Shown: one piece after another, positions 17,248 through 25,600 of the stretch
How positions within the stretch are numbered: position 1 is the stretch's first letter
Layout of the letters: each line of letters opens with the position of its first letter
Assembly (NCBI GenBank): GCA_023138735.1
Contig: JAGLOY010000041.1
Span: 1 to 44,736 of the forward strand
Direction of reading: 5' to 3'
Origin: Candidatus Aegiribacteria sp.
GTDB lineage: Bacteria > Fermentibacterota > Fermentibacteria > Fermentibacterales > JCC-6
Length of the DNA stretch: 44,736 nucleotides
The notes under the pieces: model-generated
Database searches by the model: none
Told to the model about the DNA's origin: nothing
The model's input: the letters and a program-made list of their open reading frames with translations, nothing else
Position numbers and translations under genes: made by a program

Positions 17248-17286
17248 GTTAAGAAAGTAATCCTTCTGAATGATCAGGGGAAGTAA
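17248..17286 (+). pseudogene. Last codons of a lost sorting domain
   Basis: The frame reads VKKVILLND plus three codons and a stop. It matches the last codons of the truncated sorting domain at 6016-6231. Homology between the two VCBS cassettes starts here, so mntA-hepT replaced the sequence to the left. Confidence 0.5.
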
Positions 17287-17291
17287 CGGAT

Positions 17292-18746
17292 ATGTGTAAA
17301 TACCTTGTTATCATATTTATGATCGCAATAACCACTTCAGCCCGGGCTGATTACATCTTCGAGCTGGCATCCGAATATGAAGTTGAAGATGAACCCTGGG
17401 GAGCAATCTGTTTAGACACTGGATACTTCAATGACGATGCATATCCTGATTTTGCAGTTGCATATTATGGAGCAGAAGACAGCTACTTATATACATTCAT
17501 TGGAAATGGTGACTGTACATTCGATATGCTTACTACGGATATGTTTGATTATTCGCTTGGATCAATCACTGTAAATGATTTTGACAATGACGGGTACGAT
17601 GATCTTCTTATTGGAGAAGGATATGCAGGTGGTGGTGGAGGGATCTATCACAAACTCCTCATCCATTTGTATACGGGCAATGGTGATGGTACTTTTACAG
17701 AACTGGATACATTACATGTTATGAATGTCTGGATAACTTCAGGGGATCTTAATGCTGATGGCAACAATGATCTGGTTGTGTCAGGGTATGAAAGTGGTAG
17801 TAGCACAGTTTCAGTAAGACTTGGAAATAGTGATTATACTTTTCAGGATACAGAAAGCTATGAAATTCCTGGGAGTACTTTTCACACACTTCAGATACTT
17901 GGTGATATGAATCTGAATGGCAATGTCGATATTGGTGCAATTTGTTTCGATGGTTCTATCCGATTTCTCTACGGAAACGGTGATGGAACATTTCAGGCAC
18001 CGGTTAGTGTGGTGAATTATTTTCCTTGTGGACCATCGTACTGTTTTCTGGATTCCGGTGATTTCAATGAGGACGGTATGCCTGATTTTGTTGCTACCTG
18101 TGGAGCAATTGCAGCAGATTATGATATTGTTTTCATCTGGTGTGGAACTGGATACGGACAATCAGATTTATTGACAAGTGCAGGCGAATGGGTTGAAGTG
18201 GAAGATTTTAATCTGGATGGTCATCTGGACGTAGCTATTTCTACCTGCCTTGGCAGTATAGTCTATCCCGGTCTTGGAGATGGGAGCTTTTCACATGAGG
18301 CGGATAGTCTTCTCTTTCTATATACGGAATATGTTACGTACGGTATGATATCCGAGGACTTCGACCTTGATGGAGATTACGATCTTATTTTCAACGAAGA
18401 GTATCCTTACAAACCAGCTTACATTCGATGCTATGGAAACACCACTATCAACCTTGGTGTCGAAGAAGATGAATTGGGTCCAATATCTAACCTGATCCTT
18501 GAAGTATCACCTAATCCATTTTCATCATCAGTCACTGTTTCAGCATCAGGATTTTTTAGTAATCCAAGCGATCTTCAAATCTTCGATCTATCCGGAAGAT
18601 TGGTCAGCGAGATAGAACCTGTTTTCAATGGAAGTGAAGCAGTCTATCACTGGGATGGGAGATCAGAAACAGGAGCAGAGTTTCCCGATGGTATCTATTC
18701 CGCAAGGTTCTCTTCTACTGCTGTAATGCTGCTGAAGCTGGAGTAG
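17292..18746 (+). CDS. Secreted VCBS/FG-GAP beta-propeller protein with sorting domain, paralogue B
   Basis: 484 residues, colinear with the protein at 6246-7721: signal peptide (YLVIIFMIAITTSARA), FG-GAP repeats (DFDNDGYDDLLIGEGY, DLNADGNNDLVVSG, DFNEDGMPDFVATC, DFDLDGDYDLIF), and a sorting domain with SPNPFSSSVTVS and LQIFDLSGRLVSEIE. It lacks seven residues compared with A, two of the gaps being near the N-terminus (after VAY) and the C-terminus. It follows the MntA-HepT pair in its cassette. Divergence from A is clear except in the 137 bp that are identical. Confidence 0.8.
   Translation: MCKYLVIIFMIAITTSARADYIFELASEYEVEDEPWGAICLDTGYFNDDAYPDFAVAYYGAEDSYLYTFIGNGDCTFDMLTTDMFDYSLGSITVNDFDNDGYDDLLIGEGYAGGGGGIYHKLLIHLYTGNGDGTFTELDTLHVMNVWITSGDLNADGNNDLVVSGYESGSSTVSVRLGNSDYTFQDTESYEIPGSTFHTLQILGDMNLNGNVDIGAICFDGSIRFLYGNGDGTFQAPVSVVNYFPCGPSYCFLDSGDFNEDGMPDFVATCGAIAADYDIVFIWCGTGYGQSDLLTSAGEWVEVEDFNLDGHLDVAISTCLGSIVYPGLGDGSFSHEADSLLFLYTEYVTYGMISEDFDLDGDYDLIFNEEYPYKPAYIRCYGNTTINLGVEEDELGPISNLILEVSPNPFSSSVTVSASGFFSNPSDLQIFDLSGRLVSEIEPVFNGSEAVYHWDGRSETGAEFPDGIYSARFSSTAVMLLKLE
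18513..18649 (+). repeat. 137-bp perfect repeat inside the sorting domain (pairs with 7476-7612)
   Basis: Identical to 7476-7612 in paralogue A, while adjacent positions on both sides differ. Confidence 0.8.
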
Positions 18747-18915
18747 TCTCCTCAGCCATTCCTCGATGATATTCCTCACTTGGTCCAGAACCTCAAACTG
18801 GATTGTGTTCGGTATCAAACCCTTGAGCGGAGACTATGCATTTCAGATACTTCGAGTGGAAGTACCGCTCCATCTACTAGTTCTATCAGTTCTGTCGACT
18901 AGATGGATATTGGTT

Positions 18916-19222
18916 TCAATCTCTTTCGGCTTTCACTGATTTCACGATTGCCAAAATCGCAGCGCGGATCGGTTCAGGCAGATACGACCAAGCATTCACT
19001 ACATCCCAAAGATCTTCAGCCCAGTCCAGGTGTGACACACATATGACACACTTTGAGTGCAATACTCTGTCTGGATTCTGTTCTGGTTTTGTGTGGGTTC
19101 TGCTCTGACCCAGGATTTCCTCTTTTCTTAAGTGTTTGGTTTCGCAGTGATTTGTATCATTTATGTCAGTAATGTGTTGTGGTTCTGGATGGTGTAACAG
19201 GTTCGAATCCCGCCGCCTCCAT
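18916..19222 (-). pseudogene. Read-through recombinase tail, best-preserved copy
   Basis: The frame is open from right of the attachment core (NDPKFLYGNNFWSFQL), through its antisense (WRRRDSNLL), and on through HHPEPQHITDINDTNHCETK, THTKPEQNPDRVLHSKCVIC and VVNAWSYLPEPIRAAILAIV to a stop at 18916. That is over 100 codons without a stop, colinear with copies 1 and 2 and with many replacements between copies, which suggests selection on a protein in the past. No start codon with a ribosome binding site was found. Left of it (18750-18825) lies the antisense block also seen behind VCBS gene A. Confidence 0.55.
19200..19222 (+). repeat. tmRNA 3'-end copy 6 (putative attachment core)
   Basis: Matches GGTTCGAATCCCGCC and then GCCTCC, but ends ATAA instead of ACCA. 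To its right ATAAAGGAACTTAGGGTC repeats the flank seen after copies 2 and 5. Confidence 0.8.
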
Positions 19223-19383
19223 AATTGGAAAGACCAAAAATTATTACCATAAAGGAACTTAGGGTCATTTTATATTCCTTGTATTACCTCATTGCACTGT
19301 GGACTCGGAACCTCAGATCGAAGAGCTAATTGGCGAGTTTATCCGGGCGACTGAAAAGACTCGAACGGAATCCAGTTTGGTTC

Positions 19384-19940
19384 TTACTGGCGTCCTTTCG
19401 TTGATTTATCCAATTCTTCTCTGAAGCGGTTGAACAGTTCGATTTTTCCCTCTATGGTGGACCAGTCAGAAATGCATTTCATGTCCACATCATGAAGTGC
19501 GGTAACCAGTATAGCCTGTGCCAGAGACTGTGTATCACTCCAGTGGTAGAAGGCTGACAACCTGTCCATGACGCACTGAGTTGGTGTGAGAAGATTTAGA
19601 GTGGAATTTCCGATTGTTATTTTGTTTGTGCTGGAAACAGGGGAATAACCAATAGAGAGTGGACCGGGAGGAAATTCAATCAGTAGTTCTGTATCAGGAT
19701 GTGAAAAATATCGTCCCATACCCTTATTGAATCCAAGCTCTTCAAGAGCAATTTCTACTCGTTCCATGCTACTGAGAGTAATGAAATCAAGATCAGTAGT
19801 AAGGTAACGGTCATCCGAGTAAATCGATACTACAGCGCCGCCTGTGAGGACGGCGTGGATGTCTCTATTCGAAAGATGCTGGCATATTATTGCCGCAAGA
19901 CCAGCTATTCCGCATTCCCGCGATATCTTTTCAGTGTCTT
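19384..19940 (-). CDS. Nucleotidyltransferase-fold protein without a canonical start codon
   Basis: The open frame covers about 185 codons down to 19384, but the first ATG (19767) falls inside the domain. The conserved part begins far upstream: GLAAIICQHLSNRDIHAVLT, then GGAVVSIYSDDRYLTTDLDF (Gly-Gly and D-x-D of a nucleotidyltransferase), LIEFPPGPLSIGY and CVMDRLSAFYHW. These motifs match a widespread partner of winged-helix proteins with the same gene order. No ATG, GTG or TTG exists between the upstream in-frame stop (20005-20007) and 19767. Expression may occur by -1 frameshifting from the overlapping winged-helix gene at AAAGGGA (19941-19947), by a rare start codon, or not at all. Confidence 0.6.
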
Positions 19941-20276
19941 TCCCTTTGTCCGTGGCCTTCTCCTCTTCGTATAATAAGCTATTATCTCTTCCTCTGGAAG
20001 ATATTCAAGAGCCTTCTGGAGTAGATTCATCAGCTCATTCTGCAAAACGTACCTGGGATTAATCCTGTACAGTCTTGTCCTGCCAACGAGTCTGCTCTTG
20101 AGTATCCCAGCATCCTCAAGCTTCTCCATCTGATACTGAACCCTTTGTTGATTCATTAAGAAGTTATTCGCTATCTCCGTAGGATAGGAATCACCGAACC
20201 GTGCAATGTAGAAGAGAGTTCTGGATACAGTCTCTCCTAAAAGAGAGTAAATAAAACTAAAATCGTACATTTTCAT
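19905..20276 (-). CDS. Winged-helix regulator (ArsR-like fold)
   Basis: 123 residues. The helix-turn-helix lies at ~30-65 (YPTEIANNFLMNQQRVQYQM, then EKLEDAGIL), and the wing reads VGRTRLYRINPRY. The basic end is typical of the regulator paired with the nucleotidyltransferase (AYYTKRRRPRTKGK). It overlaps the partner by ~40 bp. Three GTTATAT sites lie just upstream and probably serve autoregulation. Confidence 0.75.
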   Translation of the reverse strand: MKMYDFSFIYSLLGETVSRTLFYIARFGDSYPTEIANNFLMNQQRVQYQMEKLEDAGILKSRLVGRTRLYRINPRYVLQNELMNLLQKALEYLPEEEIIAYYTKRRRPRTKGKTLKRYRGNAE

Positions 20277-20309
20277 CTTGACATTGCTCCTATATGAACC
20301 AATAAATTC

Positions 20310-20360
20310 AGTTATATAACAAAAATTTTAAGTTATATCACAAATCTATTTAGTTATATA
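20310..20360. promoter_or_regulatory. Three 21-bp-spaced operator-like repeats
   Basis: AGTTATAT occurs at 20310, 20331 and 20352, spaced exactly 21 bp (two helical turns). The first lies in the perfect palindrome GTTATATAAC (20311-20320); the others are GTTATATCAC and GTTATATAAG. They sit 34-84 bp upstream of the winged-helix start, where autoregulation would act. Confidence 0.6.
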
Positions 20361-20404
20361 AGAGTTGTCAATAGCTTTGGAATAACGAACTTGAAGATCA
20401 AGTT

Positions 20405-20494
20405 CTACTCCTTAGCCGCGCGGACCATCTCTAGGATTGCTACGCAGATTGACTTAGGCAGGTCGGTCCAGGCATACGCCACATACTTCAGGAA
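20405..20494 (-). pseudogene. Orphan recombinase-tail fragment
   Basis: The minus strand reads FLKYVAYAWTDLPKSICVAI, then LEMVRAAKE and a stop at 20405. It is the last ~29 codons of the read-through tail found at 5.5, 7.9 and 18.9 kb, but without the Cys motif or an attachment core. It therefore marks an erased junction inside the last segment. Confidence 0.5.
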
Positions 20495-20523
20495 CATCAT
20501 CCTTTCAGGAAACGTGGTTGAAG

Positions 20524-21120
20524 TTAATCGAAGATACTCTTAATACTGCCAAATGTAGCGGGTTGGAGATCTGATGATGAATAATCGATTTCCAGTCTTG
20601 GTCGATTTGTTGAACTCTCCTTCGAGTAGATGAAAAAGTAGTCGTTGTCAGTATCACCCTTATACACCTGAAAACCGTAGTTAGGTTCGGTTCCATCTAC
20701 AATTGCCTGGACCCAGTCAGTAACATAAATATCCCACCAGCCGTTTATTCCAGGTGCAACGAGGTCTTTGCGCCCGTTAAATCCTGGTTTGTTGCTCCAG
20801 GTTACAGTGCTCTCATCCCAATCCGCGTTATTCATCGTTATTCTTATCTCGTCTGTCGGGAAAGCTCCACCATGACTGAAGACGTATAATCTGATATAAG
20901 CGTCGTTGATGGTTACTCCTGAGTAAGGTGAGAGATCAAATTTCATGAGTGAATTTACCCAGCCGTTCTGATATCCAACCACGAATTTCGTTTCGCTACC
21001 AAAATTATACGCGGGGTCGTACTCCATAACGTAAGAATCATCAGTCGGGAGGAGCGATGCCGAATCAGCAATTGCACTAAACGAAAGAAAAAGCACGAAG
21101 ATTACTTTAAGACTTTTCAC
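20524..21120 (-). CDS. Secreted DNRLRE-domain protein
   Basis: 198 residues from a GTG with AGGAGGT upstream. A signal peptide (KVIFVLFLSFSAIADSA) is followed by one DNRLRE (CBM96-like) domain: LLPTDDSYVMEYDPAYNFGS, LMKFDLSPYSGVTINDAYIR, WDESTVTWSNKPGF, WDIYVTDWVQAIVDG and RPRLEIDY. The domain is a beta-sandwich found in secreted carbohydrate-related and surface proteins. It lacks the sorting domain seen in other secreted proteins here; the last ~20 residues are unstructured. Confidence 0.78.
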   Translation of the reverse strand: MKSLKVIFVLFLSFSAIADSASLLPTDDSYVMEYDPAYNFGSETKFVVGYQNGWVNSLMKFDLSPYSGVTINDAYIRLYVFSHGGAFPTDEIRITMNNADWDESTVTWSNKPGFNGRKDLVAPGINGWWDIYVTDWVQAIVDGTEPNYGFQVYKGDTDNDYFFIYSKESSTNRPRLEIDYSSSDLQPATFGSIKSIFD

Positions 21121-21557
21121 TATGTTTTACCTCCTGAGAGAATTCTGGCAATTGGAAAGTGGATTTTCCACAATCCCATGGTCTACTCACAAAGCAGCCA
21201 ATTCGACCCAATATTATCCAATTTCGCTACCGGAAACTGACCATACTACCCGAATTCCTCCGCCGTCAATGAAGAAACCCTCTGATCACTGCGAAAACCC
21301 CACATTGGTAACAACTTCACCCATGCAGTCCGATTGCAGAGTTTCTAACCGACTTCAATCTCAGGATTTGTCAGTTTCGATTATCGTTCAGCGTGAACCC
21401 ACTAAAACAGAACATGAATCACGTCATTCTCTTCTCTTCTTCATATCCTATTCCGTGACTAGCTGCACCTCTCAATAATCAACTGCGCTATGCTCTTTTC
21501 AGCTTCTATTCAGTAAGTTCTGTCAGTTATGTCAATCTAAACTATTGTAAGGCAATA

Positions 21558-21582
21558 ACTACAAATCTCGCCGCTTCCACCA
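21558..21582 (+). repeat. tmRNA 3'-end copy 7 (decayed attachment core)
   Basis: ACAAATCTCGCCGCTTCCAC plus CA matches the core with a few changes. Upstream AACTATTGTAAGGCAA matches the context of copies 4 and 5 (AACTATATGTAAGGCAA). It probably marks the outer end of the array. Confidence 0.6.
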
Positions 21583-21788
21583 CCAATAACAATATTCTAG
21601 GTCACTACCATCCATAATACCGAGCATACGGTATGTATTTTCAGAAGCATCATTTACTGGGATGAGTTCTTAATTGTATTCTTGGGTTCACAGTAGCTAA
21701 CACTATGATAACTACTAATGTAACCAAGCAATGTCCTGTACAAAGATCAGCCCAAATCGATCATGGCAAACGGGAGATTCGAAAGGAC

Positions 21789-21817
21789 TTGACAGGGACA
21801 GTCTTGTAATGTAGTAT
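21789..21817 (+). promoter_or_regulatory. sigma70-type promoter for the ArsR gene
   Basis: TTGACA (21789-21794), 17-bp spacer, TAGTAT (21812-21817), about 25 bp before the start codon. Confidence 0.65.
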
Positions 21818-21846
21818 TTAAGCAATTACTGAATTGGATTGGGAGC

Positions 21847-22266
21847 ATGGACGATATTGGAAAAGCCGAATTATTCAAAATACTGAGCGTTGGATCAAGA
21901 ATCAAGATCATCGATTTGCTCAAGAATAAAGGTCCTCTGGGGGTTAAGGAGCTGTCCGAGGCTCTTGGAATTACCCCTTCGGCCGTCTCGCAGCACCTGA
22001 AGATTCTTCGCTTCGCAGGTATGGTTCGTAGTGAGCGGAAAGGTTACTGTCTGCCCTATGAGATCGATGAGAAAGCTATGAATCACTGCAGAGAAATCCT
22101 GTCCGAAGTCTGTGCCTGCGGTTGCAGGAGCAATGGTCTTATCCACGGAGAAGAGCGGGAGAAAATGGAAACCGACCTCTGCCTGTTGAAGAAGTATAAA
22201 ATGAAACTCAAGAAGGAACTGAGCGAAGTTAATGCAAGTATCAGAAAACTCGAACTGAAGGAGTGA
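21847..22266 (+). CDS. ArsR-family winged-helix regulator with Cys cluster and coiled-coil tail
   Basis: 139 residues. The winged helix spans ~5-80 (SRIKIIDLLKNKGPLGVKEL, ITPSAVSQHLKILRFAGMV). It is followed by the Cys-rich segment EVCACGCRSNG, a plausible metal or redox sensor site, and a charged coiled coil (~105-139). GGGAG lies 4 bp before the ATG. It precedes the Cys-rich small protein and probably controls it. Confidence 0.8.
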   Translation: MDDIGKAELFKILSVGSRIKIIDLLKNKGPLGVKELSEALGITPSAVSQHLKILRFAGMVRSERKGYCLPYEIDEKAMNHCREILSEVCACGCRSNGLIHGEEREKMETDLCLLKKYKMKLKKELSEVNASIRKLELKE

Positions 22267-22375
22267 GTCGTTTTTTTTTGAGTTATTATTAAGTATTTGC
22301 TTCATTACTGAATCATACTATCGAGTGATTCAATAAGGATGTTACACGCAAAGAGTATGAAAGGAGGTGATTGTA

Positions 22376-22570
22376 ATGCATAAGAGTGGAAAAGGCCATG
22401 GATTCAAAGGATCTGGAGGATGCAGCTGCGGATGCTGCGGATCCGGTCACGGATTTCGTCGCTTCTTTACCGCCGAAGAGAAACGGGAATCCCTGGAGAA
22501 CTACCGGGAGCAGTTAAAGAAGGAACTTGCTGGTCTCGAGGAGCGGATAGAGCAATGCGAATGCAAGTGA
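22376..22570 (+). CDS. Small Cys/Gly-rich coiled-coil protein (DUF5320-like)
   Basis: 64 residues. The ATG at 22376 follows AAGGAGGTG with ideal spacing. The N-terminal Gly/Cys cluster (GSGGCSCGCCGSGHGF) could bind a metal. The second half is a coiled coil (EEKRESLENYREQLKKELAG) ending CEC. The pattern resembles DUF5320 proteins of anaerobes, often found with Fe-S or metal genes. It lies 110 bp behind the Cys-bearing ArsR gene. Confidence 0.65.
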   Translation: MHKSGKGHGFKGSGGCSCGCCGSGHGFRRFFTAEEKRESLENYREQLKKELAGLEERIEQCECK

Positions 22571-22597
22571 GATCGGCATAGAATAGGTAAGAAACGT

Positions 22598-22628
22598 ACT
22601 CCGATCCTGGAAAGACCAGGATCGGAGT
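22598..22628. terminator. Bidirectional terminator hairpin between convergent genes
   Basis: ACTCCGATCCTGG pairs perfectly with CCAGGATCGGAGT (13 bp, loop AAAGA). It lies between the plus-strand small protein and the minus-strand PFOR gene. T-tracts are poor on both sides. Confidence 0.7.
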
Positions 22629-22646
22629 TACTTCATCTATCGATAA

Positions 22647-25600
22647 CTAGATCTTCCAGCTCATTTCAGCCATCTGCTTGTAGATATTCCATCTGCGGGT
22701 AACCTCTTCCTGGGCATCAACCAGCAGCTTCGCAGCATGCTCAGGTTTGGTTTTCGTCAAGCTCTTGAAACGGGCTTCATTGTAGGCGAAGTCTTTGAAC
22801 GTGATTGAGGGATCCTTGCTGTCAAGCATCAGAGGTTTTCCATCTATATCAATTTTCCTTGGATCGAACCTCAGAAGCGGCCAGAATCCGGAGTTAACCG
22901 CATTCTTCTGCTCATCCAGACCACAGGTCATATCAATACCATGCGCAATGCAGTGAGTGTAAGCTATAATGATACTTGATCCTTTGTAGCTTTCAGCTTC
23001 CACAAATGCTTTGACAGTCTGATTGTAGTTCGCACCAAGCGCCACCTGTGCAACGTAGATGTTACCGTAGCTCATGCAAAGCATGGCCAGATCCTTCTTC
23101 GGCTGAGGTTTTCCGGAATCTGCAAATTTGGCAACTGCTGCAAGAGGTGTTGCCTTGGAACACTGTCCTCCGGTATTGGAGTAAACGCCGGTATCCAGAA
23201 CCAGAATGTTCATATCCCTGCCCTGCGCAAGAACGTGATCCAATCCACCGTAACCGATGTCGTACGCCCAGCCGTCTCCTCCGATTGTCCAGACACTCCT
23301 GTGAACGAAGTAATCGATCACACTTTCCAGCATCCGTGCATCCATTGAATCAATTGCCGATAGATTCTTCCGAAGCTCCAGAACCCTCTCACGCTGTTCA
23401 AAAATATCCTTCTCGGTATTCTGCTCAGCGCTCAGGATAGCTCCCGCAAGGTTTTCTCCCACCTGTGAAGCCAGCTTTTCAAGGAGTTCCCTTGCTATCT
23501 GAGTATGCTTATCGGCCGTAAGTCTGAATCCGTAACCGAATTCAGCAGCATCTTCAAACAGACTGTTATTCCATGCCGGTCCTCTGCCGTCATGGTTCTG
23601 GGAGTAAGGAGTGGTTGGCAGGTTTCCCCCGTAAATTGAACTGCATCCTGTGGCGTTGGCGATTACTGCCCTGTCTCCATACATCTGAGTGAGCAGTTTA
23701 ACGTATGCGGTTTCGCCGCATCCAGCGCATGCACCGGAGTATTCAAACAGAGGCTGAAGTAACTGCGATTCCTTGACCATTGAAGGATTCAGTTCGTTAC
23801 GATCGTAATCGGGAAGATCAAGGAAGAAACTGTAATTCTCCCTTTCCGGTACTCTAAGCGGCATCTGGTCCGCCATGTTGATGGCTTTCCGGTCCGGATT
23901 CTCCTTGTTTTTGGCGGGGCAGATATGTACACATGTCCCGCATCCTGTGCAATCTTCCGGAGCCACCTGGATAGTGAATTTAAGATCCTTGAATTTTCCG
24001 CCCTTAGCATCTGCAGACTTGAAAGTCTCAGGCGTATTTTCAAGAAGTCCTCCTTCGTACACTTTCATTCTAATTGCAGCATGGGGGCAGACAAGGCTGC
24101 AGAATCCGCACTGAATGCAGGTATCAGCATCCCATACGGGAATCTCAAGAGCAACATTACGTTTTTCCCATTGTGTGGTTCCCGTCGGCCAGCTTCCATC
24201 AGCTGGCATATCGGAAACTGGAATACTGTCGCCGTCCATACGGATAATCTTGGCCGTTACACGTTTTACAAACTCCGGAGCTTCATCGGGAACGGTGGGG
24301 GGTATTGGTATGGTGCTTGTAACCTTTTTCGGATAGTCCACTTCGAAGAGATGGACCAGTGTATGATCAACGGCATTGTAATTCTTCTGGACTATATCAT
24401 CACCCTTGTTGCCGTACGTCTTCCTGATTGCATCCTTTATCTTCTGGATAGCTTCTTCCCTTGGAAGCACTCCCGAAATGGCAAAGAAACATGTCTGCAT
24501 GATTGTGTTTATCCTTGCACCCATGCCCGTTTCCTTGGCAACATCGTAGGCGTTGATGACGTAGAATTTGATTTCCTTTTCTATCATGGCTTCCTGTACG
24601 GACTGTGGAAGCATATCCCACGCATCATCCTTTCCGTACGGGGTATTGAGCAGGAATGTGGCTCCCTCTGCCGCGTATCCGAGCACATCGTATTTCTCGA
24701 GGAAGATGCTCTGGTGACAGCCGACAAAATCGGCTGCTGAAATCAGGCATGTCTGCCCTATGGGTTCAGGACCGAACCTGAGGTGGCTGACAGTTCTGGC
24801 GCCTGCTTTCTTGGAGTCATAAACGAAGTAACCCTGCGCGTAATTGTCCGTTTCCTCTCCGATTATCTTGATGCTGTTCTTATTAGCACCAACGGTTCCA
24901 TCGGAGCCGAGTCCGATGAAAACAGCCTGAATCGTATTAGGGAATTCGAGCTTGAAGCTGTAATCAACTTCCAGGGATGTATCTGTAACATCATCGTTTA
25001 TACCTAAAGTGAAATGATTCTTGGGCTTCGGTTTTCTGGCCTCATCGATAACGGTCTTGACCATTGATGGGCAGTATTCCTTGCTGGATAACCCGTACCT
25101 GCCTCCTATGACTCTGATATCGCTTCTGCCGTTCTCTACCAGTGTGGTAACAACATCAAGGTAAAGAGGCTCTCCCGGAGCGCCGGATTCCTTTGTTCTG
25201 TCCAGTACTGCTATGTTCTTAACGGTATCCGGGATGGCTTTGAGAAGAGCTTCCTTGTGGAACGGCCTGTAAAGCCGGACCTTTATCAGCCCAACCTTGG
25301 AGCCCTTCTTTGAGAGATATTCCACTGTTTCATGAGCGGTTTCGCATCCTGATGCCATCTGTATTACTACCGTATCTGCATCCGGAGCGCCCACGTAGTC
25401 AAACAGATGATAGTTTCTTCCCGTAAGCTCAGCGAACCTGTCCATATAATCCTGTACTATTCCCGGAGTAGCAAGATAATATGGATTAACCGTTTCCCTT
25501 CCCTGGAAGTAAACATCCGGGTTCTGGCTGGTTCCCCTTACGACCGGGTGGTTCGGATCAAGGCACCTGTTCCTCGTTGCAATAATGAGTTCGTTATCGA

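Larger units (their letters stand above)
21121..21846. other. Long intergenic stretch at the array boundary
   Basis: A 118-codon plus frame (21122-21478) starts antisense to the ribosome binding site of the DNRLRE gene and shows no protein character, so I reject it. The stretch holds GTGGATTTTCCAC at ~21160, the decayed attachment copy at 21558-21582, and the promoter of the ArsR gene. Confidence 0.5.

Noticed and set aside
19270-19430. Short plus-strand frame (about 41 codons) right of attachment copy 6
   Set aside because: It overlaps the end of the nucleotidyltransferase gene antisense and has no start signal.
21122-21478. 118-codon plus-strand frame
   Set aside because: It starts antisense to the ribosome binding site of the DNRLRE gene, has no ribosome binding site of its own and shows no protein-like pattern.
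1-21582. CRISPR array or classical integron attC sites
   Set aside because: The repeats are spaced by kilobases and end in a tmRNA 3' terminus. No cas genes, no intI and no attC-type folded sites are seen.
23925-24740. 271-codon frame antisense to PFOR
   Set aside because: It lies wholly within a highly conserved gene and reads as an antisense shadow; composition is not protein-like.
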